From Todiramphus chloris collaris (lineage: Eukaryota; Chordata; Aves; Coraciiformes; Alcedinidae), in the NCBI GenBank assembly GCA_025345505.1, contig JANVCC010000183.1, forward strand, positions 727,698 through 791,697: a DNA stretch of 64,000 bases, written 5' to 3'. Shown here piece after piece: positions 43,914 through 53,599 of this stretch (position 1 is the first letter of the stretch; each line of letters opens with the position of its first letter). The position numbers and the translations under genes were made by a program. The notes below the pieces were generated by a model. The model was not told the origin of the DNA. It made no database searches and saw only the letters and a list, made by a program, of their open reading frames with translations.

Positions 43914-44611
43914 ACATTTTGTGTCTCTGAGCTGGGGCCCAGCAGCAGTGGCCGGTGGCATGGAGACCGGAGCGGGGGCGATGGCCCTGAGGTGACCTCG
44001 GGGGTGGTGGGAAGGACCTTGGACACACGTCGGTGTCTGGGGGAGGTGGTGAGGGCCCAGGGGTGGTCCTGCCATGGTGATGCTGGAGCCCAGGTCTGGG
44101 TGGCTCAGGTCCTGGGCGCTCCCACCGCTTCGGGTGCGATCAAGGGAGGGACTTTGTGGAAGGGACCTCGTGGGAGGGACCTCACTGAGCTCCCAGCTGC
44201 CTGACTGTACCAGCTCAACATCAGGCAAAGGAGTCCCCACCACAGAGCTGATGGTGGACATCTCCTCTGCAGCCATCCCCGCGTGTCCTGGACCAGGAAG
44301 GTGAGACCCTCAGAGCGGGCACCAGGTCCCTCAGAAGTCACTTGTGCTTTCCATCCAGTGGGAAGGTTCCTTGGAGTGGTGATAGCACAGCCACCTACCC
44401 CAAGGATGCCGTGGGATCACCCAGCATCCTGCTGGGATCACCATCAGCCAGAAAATCCACGGATGGGGTTTACTGGGGCTTTGCCCCCCAAGATGTGATG
44501 ATGCTAAAGGCTGGAACATCCCCAGCTCCATCCCTCCTTGCCCCACACCTTTTTCTCCCCCCACCTTTCACATCTTTGGTCCCAGTGACGACCACGAGCC
44601 ACCCAGAGCCC

Positions 44612-44887
44612 GGCTTTAAATGGCATTTTTATTTCTTCTGACGCACATCCAGATCCTTTTAAAGGCCGCGATCGGCTCCCCGAGCAGGGAACCCACTCCG
44701 AATGTACATTAAAAAGTCAAGAATGATCCAGAAAAAAAGAGAGCCCGGGCCCCGCTGCCGCTTCTCCAGGACTCTCTGGTGGGCAATAAAACAGCAGCGC
44801 GCGTTGAAACGCTGCTCTTGAGGCTGGCCAAGGATTCCTCTCCCGCAGCCTCTTCAACAGGGACTTTTTTCCTCCCCCTTTTCTCTG
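44612..44887 (-). other. Possible 3'UTR exon of TWIST3 (or other minus-strand transcript)
   Basis: Read on the - strand, a T-rich tract ending ctccttgtag at 44888 is followed by about 270 AT-richer bases and AATAAA (44628-44633 on +). There is no coding potential. It lies on the right strand and at a plausible distance to be the second, untranslated TWIST3 exon (about 6.2-kb intron; TWIST2 has a far longer one). An unrelated antisense RNA is also possible. Confidence 0.3.
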
Positions 44888-45074
44888 CTACAAGGAGCAA
44901 AAAATACCTGATTTTTCCGTTGCCCGCTGTGAATAAAGCTGGCCCAGCACCAGCACTGAGGGAGGGGGGCGGCCTCGTGATGCCACCAGCACCATTTCCT
45001 TGGGGAAACAAAGGGATTGAACCCTGGAAAATTCTCCCTGGACTTCATTGGCATCGCCTGGAAACGCTGATGCC

Positions 45075-45300
45075 CCTCCATGATCCACCCCCCCCATCTC
45101 CATGTCCCCCACCCAGCATCTCCATCCCCCCCCATCTCCGTATTCCCCCCCCCTCCCAGCATCTCTATTGCCCCCCACCATCTCCACCTCCCCCTCACCA
45201 TCTCCACCACCCTCGGCATCTTCATCACCCTCCTGCCATCTCCACCCACCCCCCCAACCTCTCCACATCCCCCCCCCAAACCTCATCTCGCCTCCATCTC
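45075..45300. repeat. C-rich low-complexity tract
   Basis: Degenerate ccatctccaccccc-type units over about 220 bases. Confidence 0.85.
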
Positions 45301-46386
45301 ATCCCTGAACCTCCCCCCAGAGCAGAACCACTCCTGAGATGCCAGGAGGGAAGAGGGAGGGTCCGTGGGTAACGTCTCCATCCCGATTTTCCAGTCATTC
45401 CAAAGAAATCGCCTTGTTCCACCTGGGAGGCTGATTTGGAGACAGGTCCACAGGGTAGGAGCCAGCAGAGGACGTCGGGAGCCTTGGGGTTTGTTGAGGG
45501 GTTCATCAAACCCACCCCCCAAAATCCACTTCAGGTGCCCAGCAGCAGCTCCAGCCAGGGCATCGCTGCGATGCAACCCCCAAGAGCAGGGGGAAAGTGG
45601 GGGGACACCCCCCCCCTCCCCAAGCTCTGCTCGCTCCTTGGCCAAACCCTCAGCCGTTGCCTTCTCCCATCCCTGGAAGGGGTCGCGGGAAGTGGCGAGC
45701 GCTGAGAATTGTCCTGCTTGGTCCTGGATGCCCCCACCGAGCTGGGGACAGCGGCTTTCCTGGAGGCTCGGGAAGCCCGCGGAGAAGAAAACTCGCCCAT
45801 CTCTTACCTGCGAGTCAAAAATAAATTACACCCTGGAAAGGTTCATGTGCAGCAGCTCGTCCCCAGAAAAACCACCCGGGTCCTGGTCCTTCTGCCCCAG
45901 CCCCGGGGTCTGGAGGGGGCCTGGTGGGGTGGGCAGGGGTCTCTCCCGCTCCCTGGGGTATCTCAGGTGCCGGAGGAGAGCGGGGTGGCTGAGTCAGGGC
46001 GGCTGGGCACTGGGGAGCTGCTGGTTGTTCCCATCGAGGTGGAGAGCTGAGACCTGCGGGAGATGAACGGGGTCAGCCCGAGGGGCAGGGGTTGGGAATC
46101 CAGAGCCCGGCTGGGAAGCTGAGAGGGGGAAAAGCCACGTTTGGTGCCCGGTTCCTCAGCCGTCGTGCTTTGCACTCACACATTTGCCCAGAGCCACAAG
46201 AGTTCGCCTGGAAAACGTCCCGGCACCCAAGTCTGTGAACCTTCAAAAAATAAACTCGCCACGTTTAGCCCAAATAGGCTTCTCCGGGAGGATGGAGAAG
46301 GGAAGCAGCTGAACCACCCATCCCTCCTCCCTTCCCCTTCCTTATCCCGGGATGGACCGGTCCTTCTGGAGGGTGACAGGCTGTCT

Positions 46387-46430
46387 CCAGGGTTGTCCCC
46401 AGGGCTGTCCCCAGGGCTGTCCCCAGGGTG
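46387..46430. repeat. 12-bp minisatellite
   Basis: About 3.5 copies of gtccccagggct. Confidence 0.9.
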
Positions 46431-47659
46431 GGCGATGCCAGAGGGACCCCCCCTGGGTGTCTCCAGCCGCTGCCGGGCGCCAGCCTGGTGCCAGGGGCCG
46501 GGGTACCGGTGAACCCAGCAGACCAGGCTGGTGGCCTCAGTCAGACCTTGGGCAGGGGCAACCGGCTCCTGCGAGGGCTGGAGATCAGAAGTGGCTCCAG
46601 TGGGTCTTGAGGGACCCACGGGGCTTCATTTTGCTGTCCCTGGTGCTGTCTGAGCTTCCTCCTCATCACCCGCAGGGCTCTGGTTTTATTTCATCTCCCG
46701 CCCCGCCGCCTCTGCTGCTTTGCCTTCTGCTTTTCTAATCCCTCCTTGTGCAATAGCGGAGACCTTTAACTCCCTGGAGAGAAGCCTGGAGAGGAATAAA
46801 TCAAACCTTCCAGTAATTCACTGCTGAGGTAATGCAGACGGGACCAACGAGCTGCTGGGGGCAGCCCCTGCCCACCCTCGGCTGGCAGACGGGGCAGAGC
46901 CTGCCCGGGAGGGATAAAGAACCCAAAGCTCCACGTGTCCCGTTGTTGAGCCCTTGGGACCGTGGCCAGAAAGGTCTGGGATGGGTACCACGAGCATCCC
47001 CCGTGCTCCAGGGCAACCGAACAGGCTGGTGTCCAGCTGGCCCAGCAAGGGATGTCCTGGGGTGTGGGAAGCACTGAAATGAACAGCTCGACCCAGCTCG
47101 TGTCAAAAAAAATCAGCTCCCTTGCCTCATGGCATGGGGTTCTAGCCAAGCACCCACGGTGTGATTCCGAGGGCTGCGGGACCCTCCAGCCCCGTTCCCA
47201 GGGTGTCTGGTGGGGACTGGTGGGGACTGGTGCAAGGAGCCGGGTCTCAGCTGCACGAACACCCTCGGCTCTGCCCAGATACAGCCCCGAGAAAAGGAAA
47301 TCAAATGCAAAGCCTCTCCCGCTCCGATCCCAGGTGCCTCCCGGTGACAGTCGCCGATGAAATAGGGGCTGGATTCAAAGGTTTCCTCCGGGCCAGCCCC
47401 AGCAAGCCCAGCTCCTCGCGGGGATCGTAACCCCGCAGGCAGTTGAACGCTCCGAGGGGCTGGGGCTGCCTCTGGCACTTTCCCCCACTCTTAATTTTAA
47501 CTAATCCCAAGCAGCGGGGAGAAGCTGCTTTCCCGTGATGGAGAGGAGCCTGGATCCCCCAGCGCGGGTTCGGTCTTAAGTCTTTTATAAAAAAGTGGAT
47601 GATTTTGCTGGAAAAAAAGGTTTTTCTGACAGAGAAAGAAAGAAAGAGTTCTCCCAAGG

Positions 47660-47845
47660 AACAAGCACCAGGAACCAGCCTCAAGTTGCCCCAGGGGAGG
47701 TTCAGGTTGGAGCTGAGGAACAATTTCTTCCCCTCCAGGGTTGTCCAGGGCTGTGCCAGGCTGCCCAGGGCAGGGGGGGAGTCCCTGTGATCCCTGGAGG
47801 GGTTTCCAAGCCCCCCGTGGAGCTGTGGTGCTGAGGGGAAGGTGA
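47660..47845 (+). mobile_element. CR1 LINE fragment
   Basis: Sense 3' part of the young subfamily: ctcaagttgccccaggggag to the tggagctgtggtgctgaggg block. Confidence 0.9.
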
Positions 47846-48014
47846 TGCCACCTCTTGCTCCTGCACAGCAGTCAGGGTGTCCCCTGGCAACCCTGGCACG
47901 GTGTGGGGGGGTGGTGGGTGAATTTGGCATCCCCAGTCCCTTCTGGTCCTGCAGCTTCACCCAGAGCTGGTGCGTGAGACCAGCCCTTGGGGCTGGGGGG
48001 CTGTCCTGCATCCC

Positions 48015-48122
48015 CCATCTAGGGGGATATAGATCCCCATCTAGGGATCCCCATCTAGACCCCCATCTAGATCCCCATCTAGATCCCCATCTAGGGATCC
48101 CCATCTAGATCCCCATCTAGGG
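48015..48122. repeat. Minisatellite (CCCCATCTAGAT)n
   Basis: Seven to eight copies of 12-15-base units mixing ccccatctagat and ccccatctaggg. Confidence 0.92.
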
Positions 48123-48129
48123 TGGCTCC

Positions 48130-50820
48130 TCCTGCCCCACAGCACCAAAGCTGGAGCTTTCGAGGCACCGAACACCTCATCTTCTACGTGTCCACCCTGC
48201 AGACGCCCTGGCAAAGGCTCTGCCCTCCTGGGGGATGTCAGCAGACTTTGGAGGACACTTTGGACCTCTAAACCTGCTCGTCCACACCAGGGCAAGGAGC
48301 AAATCCTGGGAGGATGGGAACACAGAGCACACAGGGAACAGAAAACTCTCCCTGGCACAGGCTGCCCAGGATTTGGGCAACTCCCCATCTCTCCCGGGAG
48401 CTCAAACCAAAAGAGAAAGCAAGGTGGTTCCTGCCAGGACTTCTCACCAGGCTTGCTCTGACCCAACCCGGGGCTCCTGGGCCACCTCGGCCAGTTTAAC
48501 CAGCACTGAGTGAACACCTCCACTTCTAGCTGCTCATAAAAGACGGGCCCAGGAAGCTCAGCCGGATGGGACCTCAGCTTCTTGGGGCAGATGCTGCTTT
48601 AAAACCATTTTCCAGGTGGATCCGAAGAGCTCCAGGCGTTCTCCCCAAGCTCCTTCAACACCCCACTGCTTCAACACCGCCCAACGAGACCTCCTTAGAA
48701 CTGAAGAGAAAGCGAAACAGCCGCCTGGCAAAGCAGGCTCCGAGCAAGAGCAGCAAGCCCCAAAGGGAAGATTTATCCAAGGTCTTTCAGGAGACACAAT
48801 TAAGTGAAGGCAACGGCGAGGAAGACAATAAATCCAGGGAGACGAATGAAGGGCGAGGAGCATCACCCCTCGGCGCTGCCCCAGCCTCCCCCCCACCAGC
48901 TCCGCATCCGAGTCTCATTTTCTCCTCCGTTTTCACGCGCTCAGGTCTGTGCCGAAAAACCCTGAGCTCGGGCGACTTCAAACGTTCTCTTTTTTCTCAC
49001 CTGGGGGCTCAGTCCCCTCTTTCTTTCCCCAGATGATGTCTCCTGGTTCCCAAGGGCACAGCCACCTCCAGCCCTTCCAGCTCCTTTTGCTATTTAACAG
49101 GACGAGCTCCAGCGGAGCCCAGTACGGCTGCGCTCCCAGCACCATCGGCTGCTTCATGGGGGACAATTACAGCCCCCATCGTCGCGAGCACTGGGATCAA
49201 TCCCTCAGCGGGGGGAGAGATGAGGCTTCCCCCTCGGGGCTCTTCCCTCCTCCTGTTCCTTCCCTGCCTGACTGGGAGCTGCTCGACTGGGACGCGAGGC
49301 CGACTGGTTGGCACGATGCTGGCGACCGCCCGGTAGCGGTGGGAAGAGCGCCGGAGCGCGCCAGGCTGGCGGGACGGGTGGGGTTTGGCATGGAGGCTCT
49401 TGCGTTTAGCAGCGAGGGTCTTAAAGCTCAGCGAGGGTCTTCAGTTCCTCTGTGTGCCATGGGAACGTGATCCCCGCCCAGCACTTGGCTTAAATGAACT
49501 GGTTCCCCAACGGCCTGGGAGCTGCACATCACCCGCACGCCAAAAAACCTCTCCGGCAAACCCAGGAGCAGCCCCTGCCTCTTGGCCGTGTCTGCAGAGC
49601 CCCCGCCCAGGGTAACCCAGCTGAGAACCAGAACTCCCAGCTCTGCCAACCTGCGATGCCCAGAGAAGGGCGAGGGAGGCTCAGGGAGGGGCTTCCTCTG
49701 CCTGGGGAAGGGGCTCAGCATCCCCCCCCACCCTGGCCCTGGCAGCCTTTTTGGCTTCTCAAAGGGAGAAGAGATAACCACTGGTCTGGTTCTGGTTGTC
49801 CCAGATTGGGAAGGTGTCCCTGGCAGCACCCACCACGGCTCAGGGCACCAATCCTGCTCCCAGAGAGAGTGCCTTTCAGTCTTGAACCAGCCGGGTCTGC
49901 CCCAAAGCATGGCGATCTGAGAAAAGGGGCAGTTTCAGGTCGGTTAGAAGAGATGGCAGCCAGGTTTGAAGGAAAACAAGTTTAAATGTGGCACAAGCTT
50001 AAATGAAATTCCCCCCAGCCCGAGGCAAAGCCAAGGGCAGGAGGGGCAGCGGTGCTGGGGACGCACACCCCCAGCCTCGGCACATCACTTGGGTCAGCAG
50101 GGATTGGATTGGGGTCTTTCAAGGGTGGGTGCGAGGAAAATAAAATGTGTCCTCTTGCAGTTGGCTTCACCGGGGGACTCTGGGGGCTCTCGCCCCCTGT
50201 GCCAGGGCTGGGTCAGAGCCCGAGGAACAGCAGCAGCCCTGATCCTGCTTAGGGGAGGATGAGGACTCTCTGGAGCTGGGCCGGACTCCCGTGATGTGTT
50301 CCTGAAGTCCAGAGCTCATGGCTCCAGAGCTTTCCACAGGAACCATCACGTAGCTGACCCTTCTCCCCCGCCCGTTCCCCCTTTTCTCCCAGCCCAACGA
50401 GACCTAAAGCTCAGAAAATGGGATTATTTCCCTCACCAGCAGCTTTGCCGGTGAGGGAAAGGGTGCTCATGGTGCTGAGTCCATCACACCGGGGTGCTGC
50501 GCACACCCCACTGCCCTGGCATCCTCCTCAGCACTTCATCCCCAAAGCGATCGCCGAGCCCGTCGTCTCCACAGAGCTTTGGGAGATGGGTGGGAGAAAA
50601 CCCACCGGGCTGGAAGCCCCAGGGCCACCCAAGGCCCCAGGGCCACCCGAGGCTCCGGGGAAGGGCTGAGTTTCACCCGGGTGGCCGGGCTGAGGCTGGC
50701 ACCAAGAGCTGGGCTGCGGGGTCGCCGCTGGGCTCGCTCGCGTGACTTTGACACCTCGGTCGCCCGGGCACCTTCGGGAGGGTGTCGCTGATTTACGCGC
50801 CGTCCCGGGAGAGGGTAAAT
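48130..50820. other. Convergent intergenic space, right part
   Basis: CR1-free, mixed-composition DNA downstream of TWIST3. No ORF with recognisable homology; it would be intronic if TWIST3 splices to the exon at 44.6-44.9 kb. Confidence 0.6.
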
Positions 50821-50828
50821 CGGATATT

Positions 50829-50834
50829 TTTATT
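50829..50834 (-). terminator. Possible proximal poly(A) signal for unspliced TWIST3
   Basis: AATAAA on the - strand about 320 bases after the TWIST3 stop, in a local A/T-rich patch. It would end an mRNA that does not splice the 3'UTR. Confidence 0.35.
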
Positions 50835-51139
50835 TTTTAAGCCCTCGTTTTCAACCTTTCGTTAACTGCCCCCGCTAAGCGAGCTCAGGCGCTTTAGGGC
50901 TCCGCCGCTCGACCTCCCGCAACGTCCCCCCGGCCCCGGTGGGCTCGGGACCGGCCACCTCCTCCTCCTGCCCGCCCGCCCGCCGGCCTCGGCGTCTGGG
51001 GTTCGTTAGAGCAAATCATTTGCACGTGGAGAGCGAGGAGGGGGCGGCCGCTGAACCTTCCCCCCCTCTTCCCCGCAGCGGCACCGAGCCGGGGCGGCGG
51101 GCGGAGGGCACGGGAGGTGTCGCTGGGGGGCTGGCGATA

Positions 51140-51146
51140 CCTACCC
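51140..51146 (-). promoter_or_regulatory. TWIST3: Possible splice donor just after the TWIST3 stop
   Basis: On the - strand the TGA is followed within a few bases by GGG|GTAGGTAT, a good donor. TWIST1 and TWIST2 both have an intron in the 3'UTR, so a 3'UTR intron here would be the conserved structure. Confidence 0.4.
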
Positions 51147-51150
51147 CGGC

Positions 51151-51636
51151 TCAGTGGGACGCGGACATGGACCAAGCCCCTTCCATCCTCCAGACGGAGA
51201 AGGCGTAGCTGAGCCTCTCGTGGGCCAGGTAGTTGCAGCTGGTGATCTTATGGTCCAGCTCATCGCTCTGCAGGACCTGGTACAAGAAGTCTATGTAGCG
51301 GGCGGCCAGCTTGAGGGTCTGGATCTTGCTGAGCTTGTCGGAGGGCAGCGTGGGGATGATCTTCCGCAGCTCGGCGAAGGCGTCGTTGAGCGACTGGGTC
51401 CGCTGGCGCTCCCGCACGTTGGCGATGACGCGCTGCGTGTGCGCGTCCTCGAAGGACTGCGGGACCGGGCTGCGCTTGCTCCGCTTGCCCTGCGGCGACG
51501 GGGCCCCGCGCTCCTCGGCCGCCTTGACCCCCTGCCCGCGCTTCCGCAGGCATTTCTTGTGCAGCCGCTCGCCTTCCTCCTCGCTGGTGACCAGGCTGCC
51601 TTCGGGGGACTCCGGGCACATGTTTTCTTCTTTCAT
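51151..51636 (-). CDS. TWIST3: TWIST-family bHLH transcription factor, probably TWIST3
   Basis: A single-exon gene of 161 residues, the usual TWIST2/TWIST3 size. TWIST proteins bind CANNTG E-boxes as dimers with E-proteins and control mesoderm, neural crest and skeletal development. Residues 1-60 hold an acidic SEEE patch (18-21) and basic NLS-like KKCLRKR and KRSKRS. The bHLH spans about 68-119: basic region [10 protein letters not shown], with Glu76 as the E-box contact, and helix 2 [20 protein letters not shown]. The C-terminal WR/Twist box [20 protein letters not shown] is unchanged. NDAFAEL in helix 1 and [10 protein letters not shown] before the WR box differ from mammalian TWIST1 and TWIST2 (NEAFAAL; SYV), favouring the third paralogue. 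The neighbour HDAC7 supports this. Met6 is an alternative start; Met1 has A at -3. Confidence 0.94.
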   Translation of the reverse strand: MKEENMCPESPEGSLVTSEEEGERLHKKCLRKRGQGVKAAEERGAPSPQGKRSKRSPVPQSFEDAHTQRVIANVRERQRTQSLNDAFAELRKIIPTLPSDKLSKIQTLKLAARYIDFLYQVLQSDELDHKITSCNYLAHERLSYAFSVWRMEGAWSMSASH

Positions 51637-51960
51637 CTTCTCGGCACCCGGCGGGTGAAGGGCTCCGGGCGCTCACCGGCCACGGCGCATCGGCGAAGCG
51701 GCCCGGAGAGCCGGAGGAGCAGCCCGGAGCACCCACCCTCCAGCCTCCCCAGATGTCCCGAGCCTTGCGGAGCCCTCCAAGGAGCTCGGTTGGTTTTTCC
51801 TTTGGGCTACGGAGAGGAGGGCGTTCGAATAACTCCGGGGAACGGCTCTTGCTGATAGGACGAGGAGGACCGTGGGCGGACCAGGCACAGACCAATGCAG
51901 CCCTGCGAGGTAACGCAAACATCAGTGGAGCTTATGGGTTCCAGATTTCCTCCCTCCCTC
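51637..51960 (-). promoter_or_regulatory. TWIST3: TWIST3 5'UTR and proximal promoter region
   Basis: GC-rich DNA directly upstream of the TWIST3 ATG. An inverted CCAAT box (CCAAT on +, 51892-51896) lies about 256 bases before the start codon, next to a GC-rich gggcgga element. No clear TATA box is seen. The transcription start is not determined. Confidence 0.5.
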
Positions 51961-52337
51961 CTCCACCGACGCCCCCAAGCCCTCCGGCACAGATGCTCCT
52001 GCCTGCTGCCCGGATGTCAGGGGACACTGCCTATGCTAATGGGAGCTCCAGCCATGGAGGTCAGGGAAGGCTTTTTTGAGCTTTAGTCTTTTTTTTTTGG
52101 TTGTTGTCCTCTTTTTCTGTTTGTTTGTTTCCATTTTTTTTTAAGCCCAGTTGACCCTGCAAAAGCCACCCAGAAGTATTCGCTTCTTTGATTCGGAAAA
52201 GGAGACTTTATCTTGGAAATATGGAGGAATGGGTGTTTCCATGAGCTACACAGGTGCTCTCTGAACCCAAAGGAAGAACCAACGGCGACAGGCATCCACA
52301 CTGCTCTTCAGAAGCTGAATACTTCAAAACGAACTTG

Positions 52338-52604
52338 AGTTTGCATCCATCCATCCATCCACACATCCATCCACACATCCATCCATCCATCCATCCATCC
52401 ATCCACACATGCATCCATCCATCCATCCATCCATCCATCCATCCACCCATCCATCCACCCATCCATCCACCCATCCATCCACACATCCATCCATCCATCC
52501 ATCCATGCATCCATCCATCCATCCACACATCCATCCATCCATCCATCCATCCATCCACCCACACATCCATCCATCCATCCATCCATCCATCCATCCATCC
52601 ATCC
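52338..52604. repeat. (ATCC)n microsatellite, about 267 bp
   Basis: Over 60 tetranucleotide units with ACAC and CCACCC interruptions. It sits about 700 bases upstream of the TWIST3 start. Confidence 0.97.
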
Positions 52605-52847
52605 CTCTGGCATTCTACAGATGGAAGCCAACGCTTCTCCGTTACCATGTTCCTCTCAAATAAATATGGCAGCTACTGCAGATAAGGAGGGTGGAGAACG
52701 TCCTTTAAAAGGCAACGACCTTTTTTTTGTGTGTCTTGTGGCATACAACAAATTAATGTTCTTGTCTTCTCAGTGTCAGCTTCATCCTGAGTCACCTGTT
52801 CTGTTGTTCTGCAGCATCCTCTTGAACCTCTCTTCAGAAAATTCTGA

Positions 52848-52915
52848 CTCGAGGAGGAGGAGGAAGAGGAGAAGAAGAAGGAGGAGGAGGAGAAGAAGAA
52901 GAAGGAGAAGAAGGA
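52848..52915 (+). repeat. (GGA/GAA)n microsatellite
   Basis: About 68 purine-only bases on the + strand. Confidence 0.93.
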
Positions 52916-52984
52916 TGTCCTCTGCCCTCTTTGATGTCCTTATTAAGACCCACAAGTGACTTGGCCACCATCTGAGAGCCCTGT

Positions 52985-53340
52985 GCAGCTGGAGAAGAAC
53001 AGCCGGAGAAGGGAGCTGAGCGATGCTGAGCAAGAGCTAAAGGGCCCCGGGGGAGAGAGGCTGGGGCCAGACTCTGCTCAGTGGTGCCCAGTGCCAGGAC
53101 CAGGGGCACCGGGCACCAACTGGGACCCAGGAGGAGAAAGTTCTTTGGTGTGAGGGTGGCAGAGCCTGGCCCGGGCTGCCCAGAGAGGCTGTGGAGTCTC
53201 CTTGTCTGGAGAGATTCCCACCCTGGCTGGACCCTGCGCTGCTGGGCCCCCGCTCTGGGTGCCCCTGCTGGGGCAGGGGGTGGCACCGGGTAACCCCCAG
53301 GGGTCCCTTCCATCCCCCACCACGCTGGGATTCGGTGAAC
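52985..53340 (+). mobile_element. CR1 LINE fragment
   Basis: Sense copy very similar to the one at 25.5 kb: gctgagcgatgctgagcaag, gagaaagttctttggtgtga. Confidence 0.92.
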
Positions 53341-53599
53341 TTCTCTCCTTCTCCTCCCCAGAGCCCACGGTGATGGGTGGGCACCAGCTCCAGACGTTTC
53401 TCACAGACTGGGCTGCTGGGGACGCGGGAGGAGAACGGCTCGGGGCGGGTGGGGAAGCCAAGAAAACAAAGGGCACGGAAAAAAAAATACCCCAGGGAGG
53501 GCAGGACCCGGGGCCCTCCGATTCCTGGAGCCAGCCGAGGGCTGGGCAGATGCCAAGGGACACCAGCTGGGCCAGGGGCTTGTGCCCGGCATTTATTCT

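Larger units (their letters stand above)
42501..43935 (+). other. HDAC7: HDAC7 3' untranslated region
   Basis: About 1.4 kb between the stop codon and the canonical poly(A) signal. It is GC-rich, contains an antisense CR1 fragment (about 43420-43545) and ends in an A-rich tract (43822-43885) just before the signal. The cleavage site is inferred, not seen. Confidence 0.75.
43940..47655. other. Convergent intergenic space, left part
   Basis: No coding gene is supported. It holds the possible minus-strand terminal exon near 44.6-44.9 kb, a C-rich low-complexity tract, a 12-bp minisatellite at 46.4 kb and otherwise unique GC-rich DNA. Confidence 0.6.
50870..51760. promoter_or_regulatory. CpG island over TWIST3
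   Basis: CpG-dense block covering the coding exon and its 3' side, as expected for TWIST loci. The part 3' of the gene (50870-51150) has no ORF. Confidence 0.6.

Noticed and set aside
52308-52648. Minus-strand ORFs rich in WMDGWMDG
   Set aside because: Direct translation of the ATCC microsatellite.
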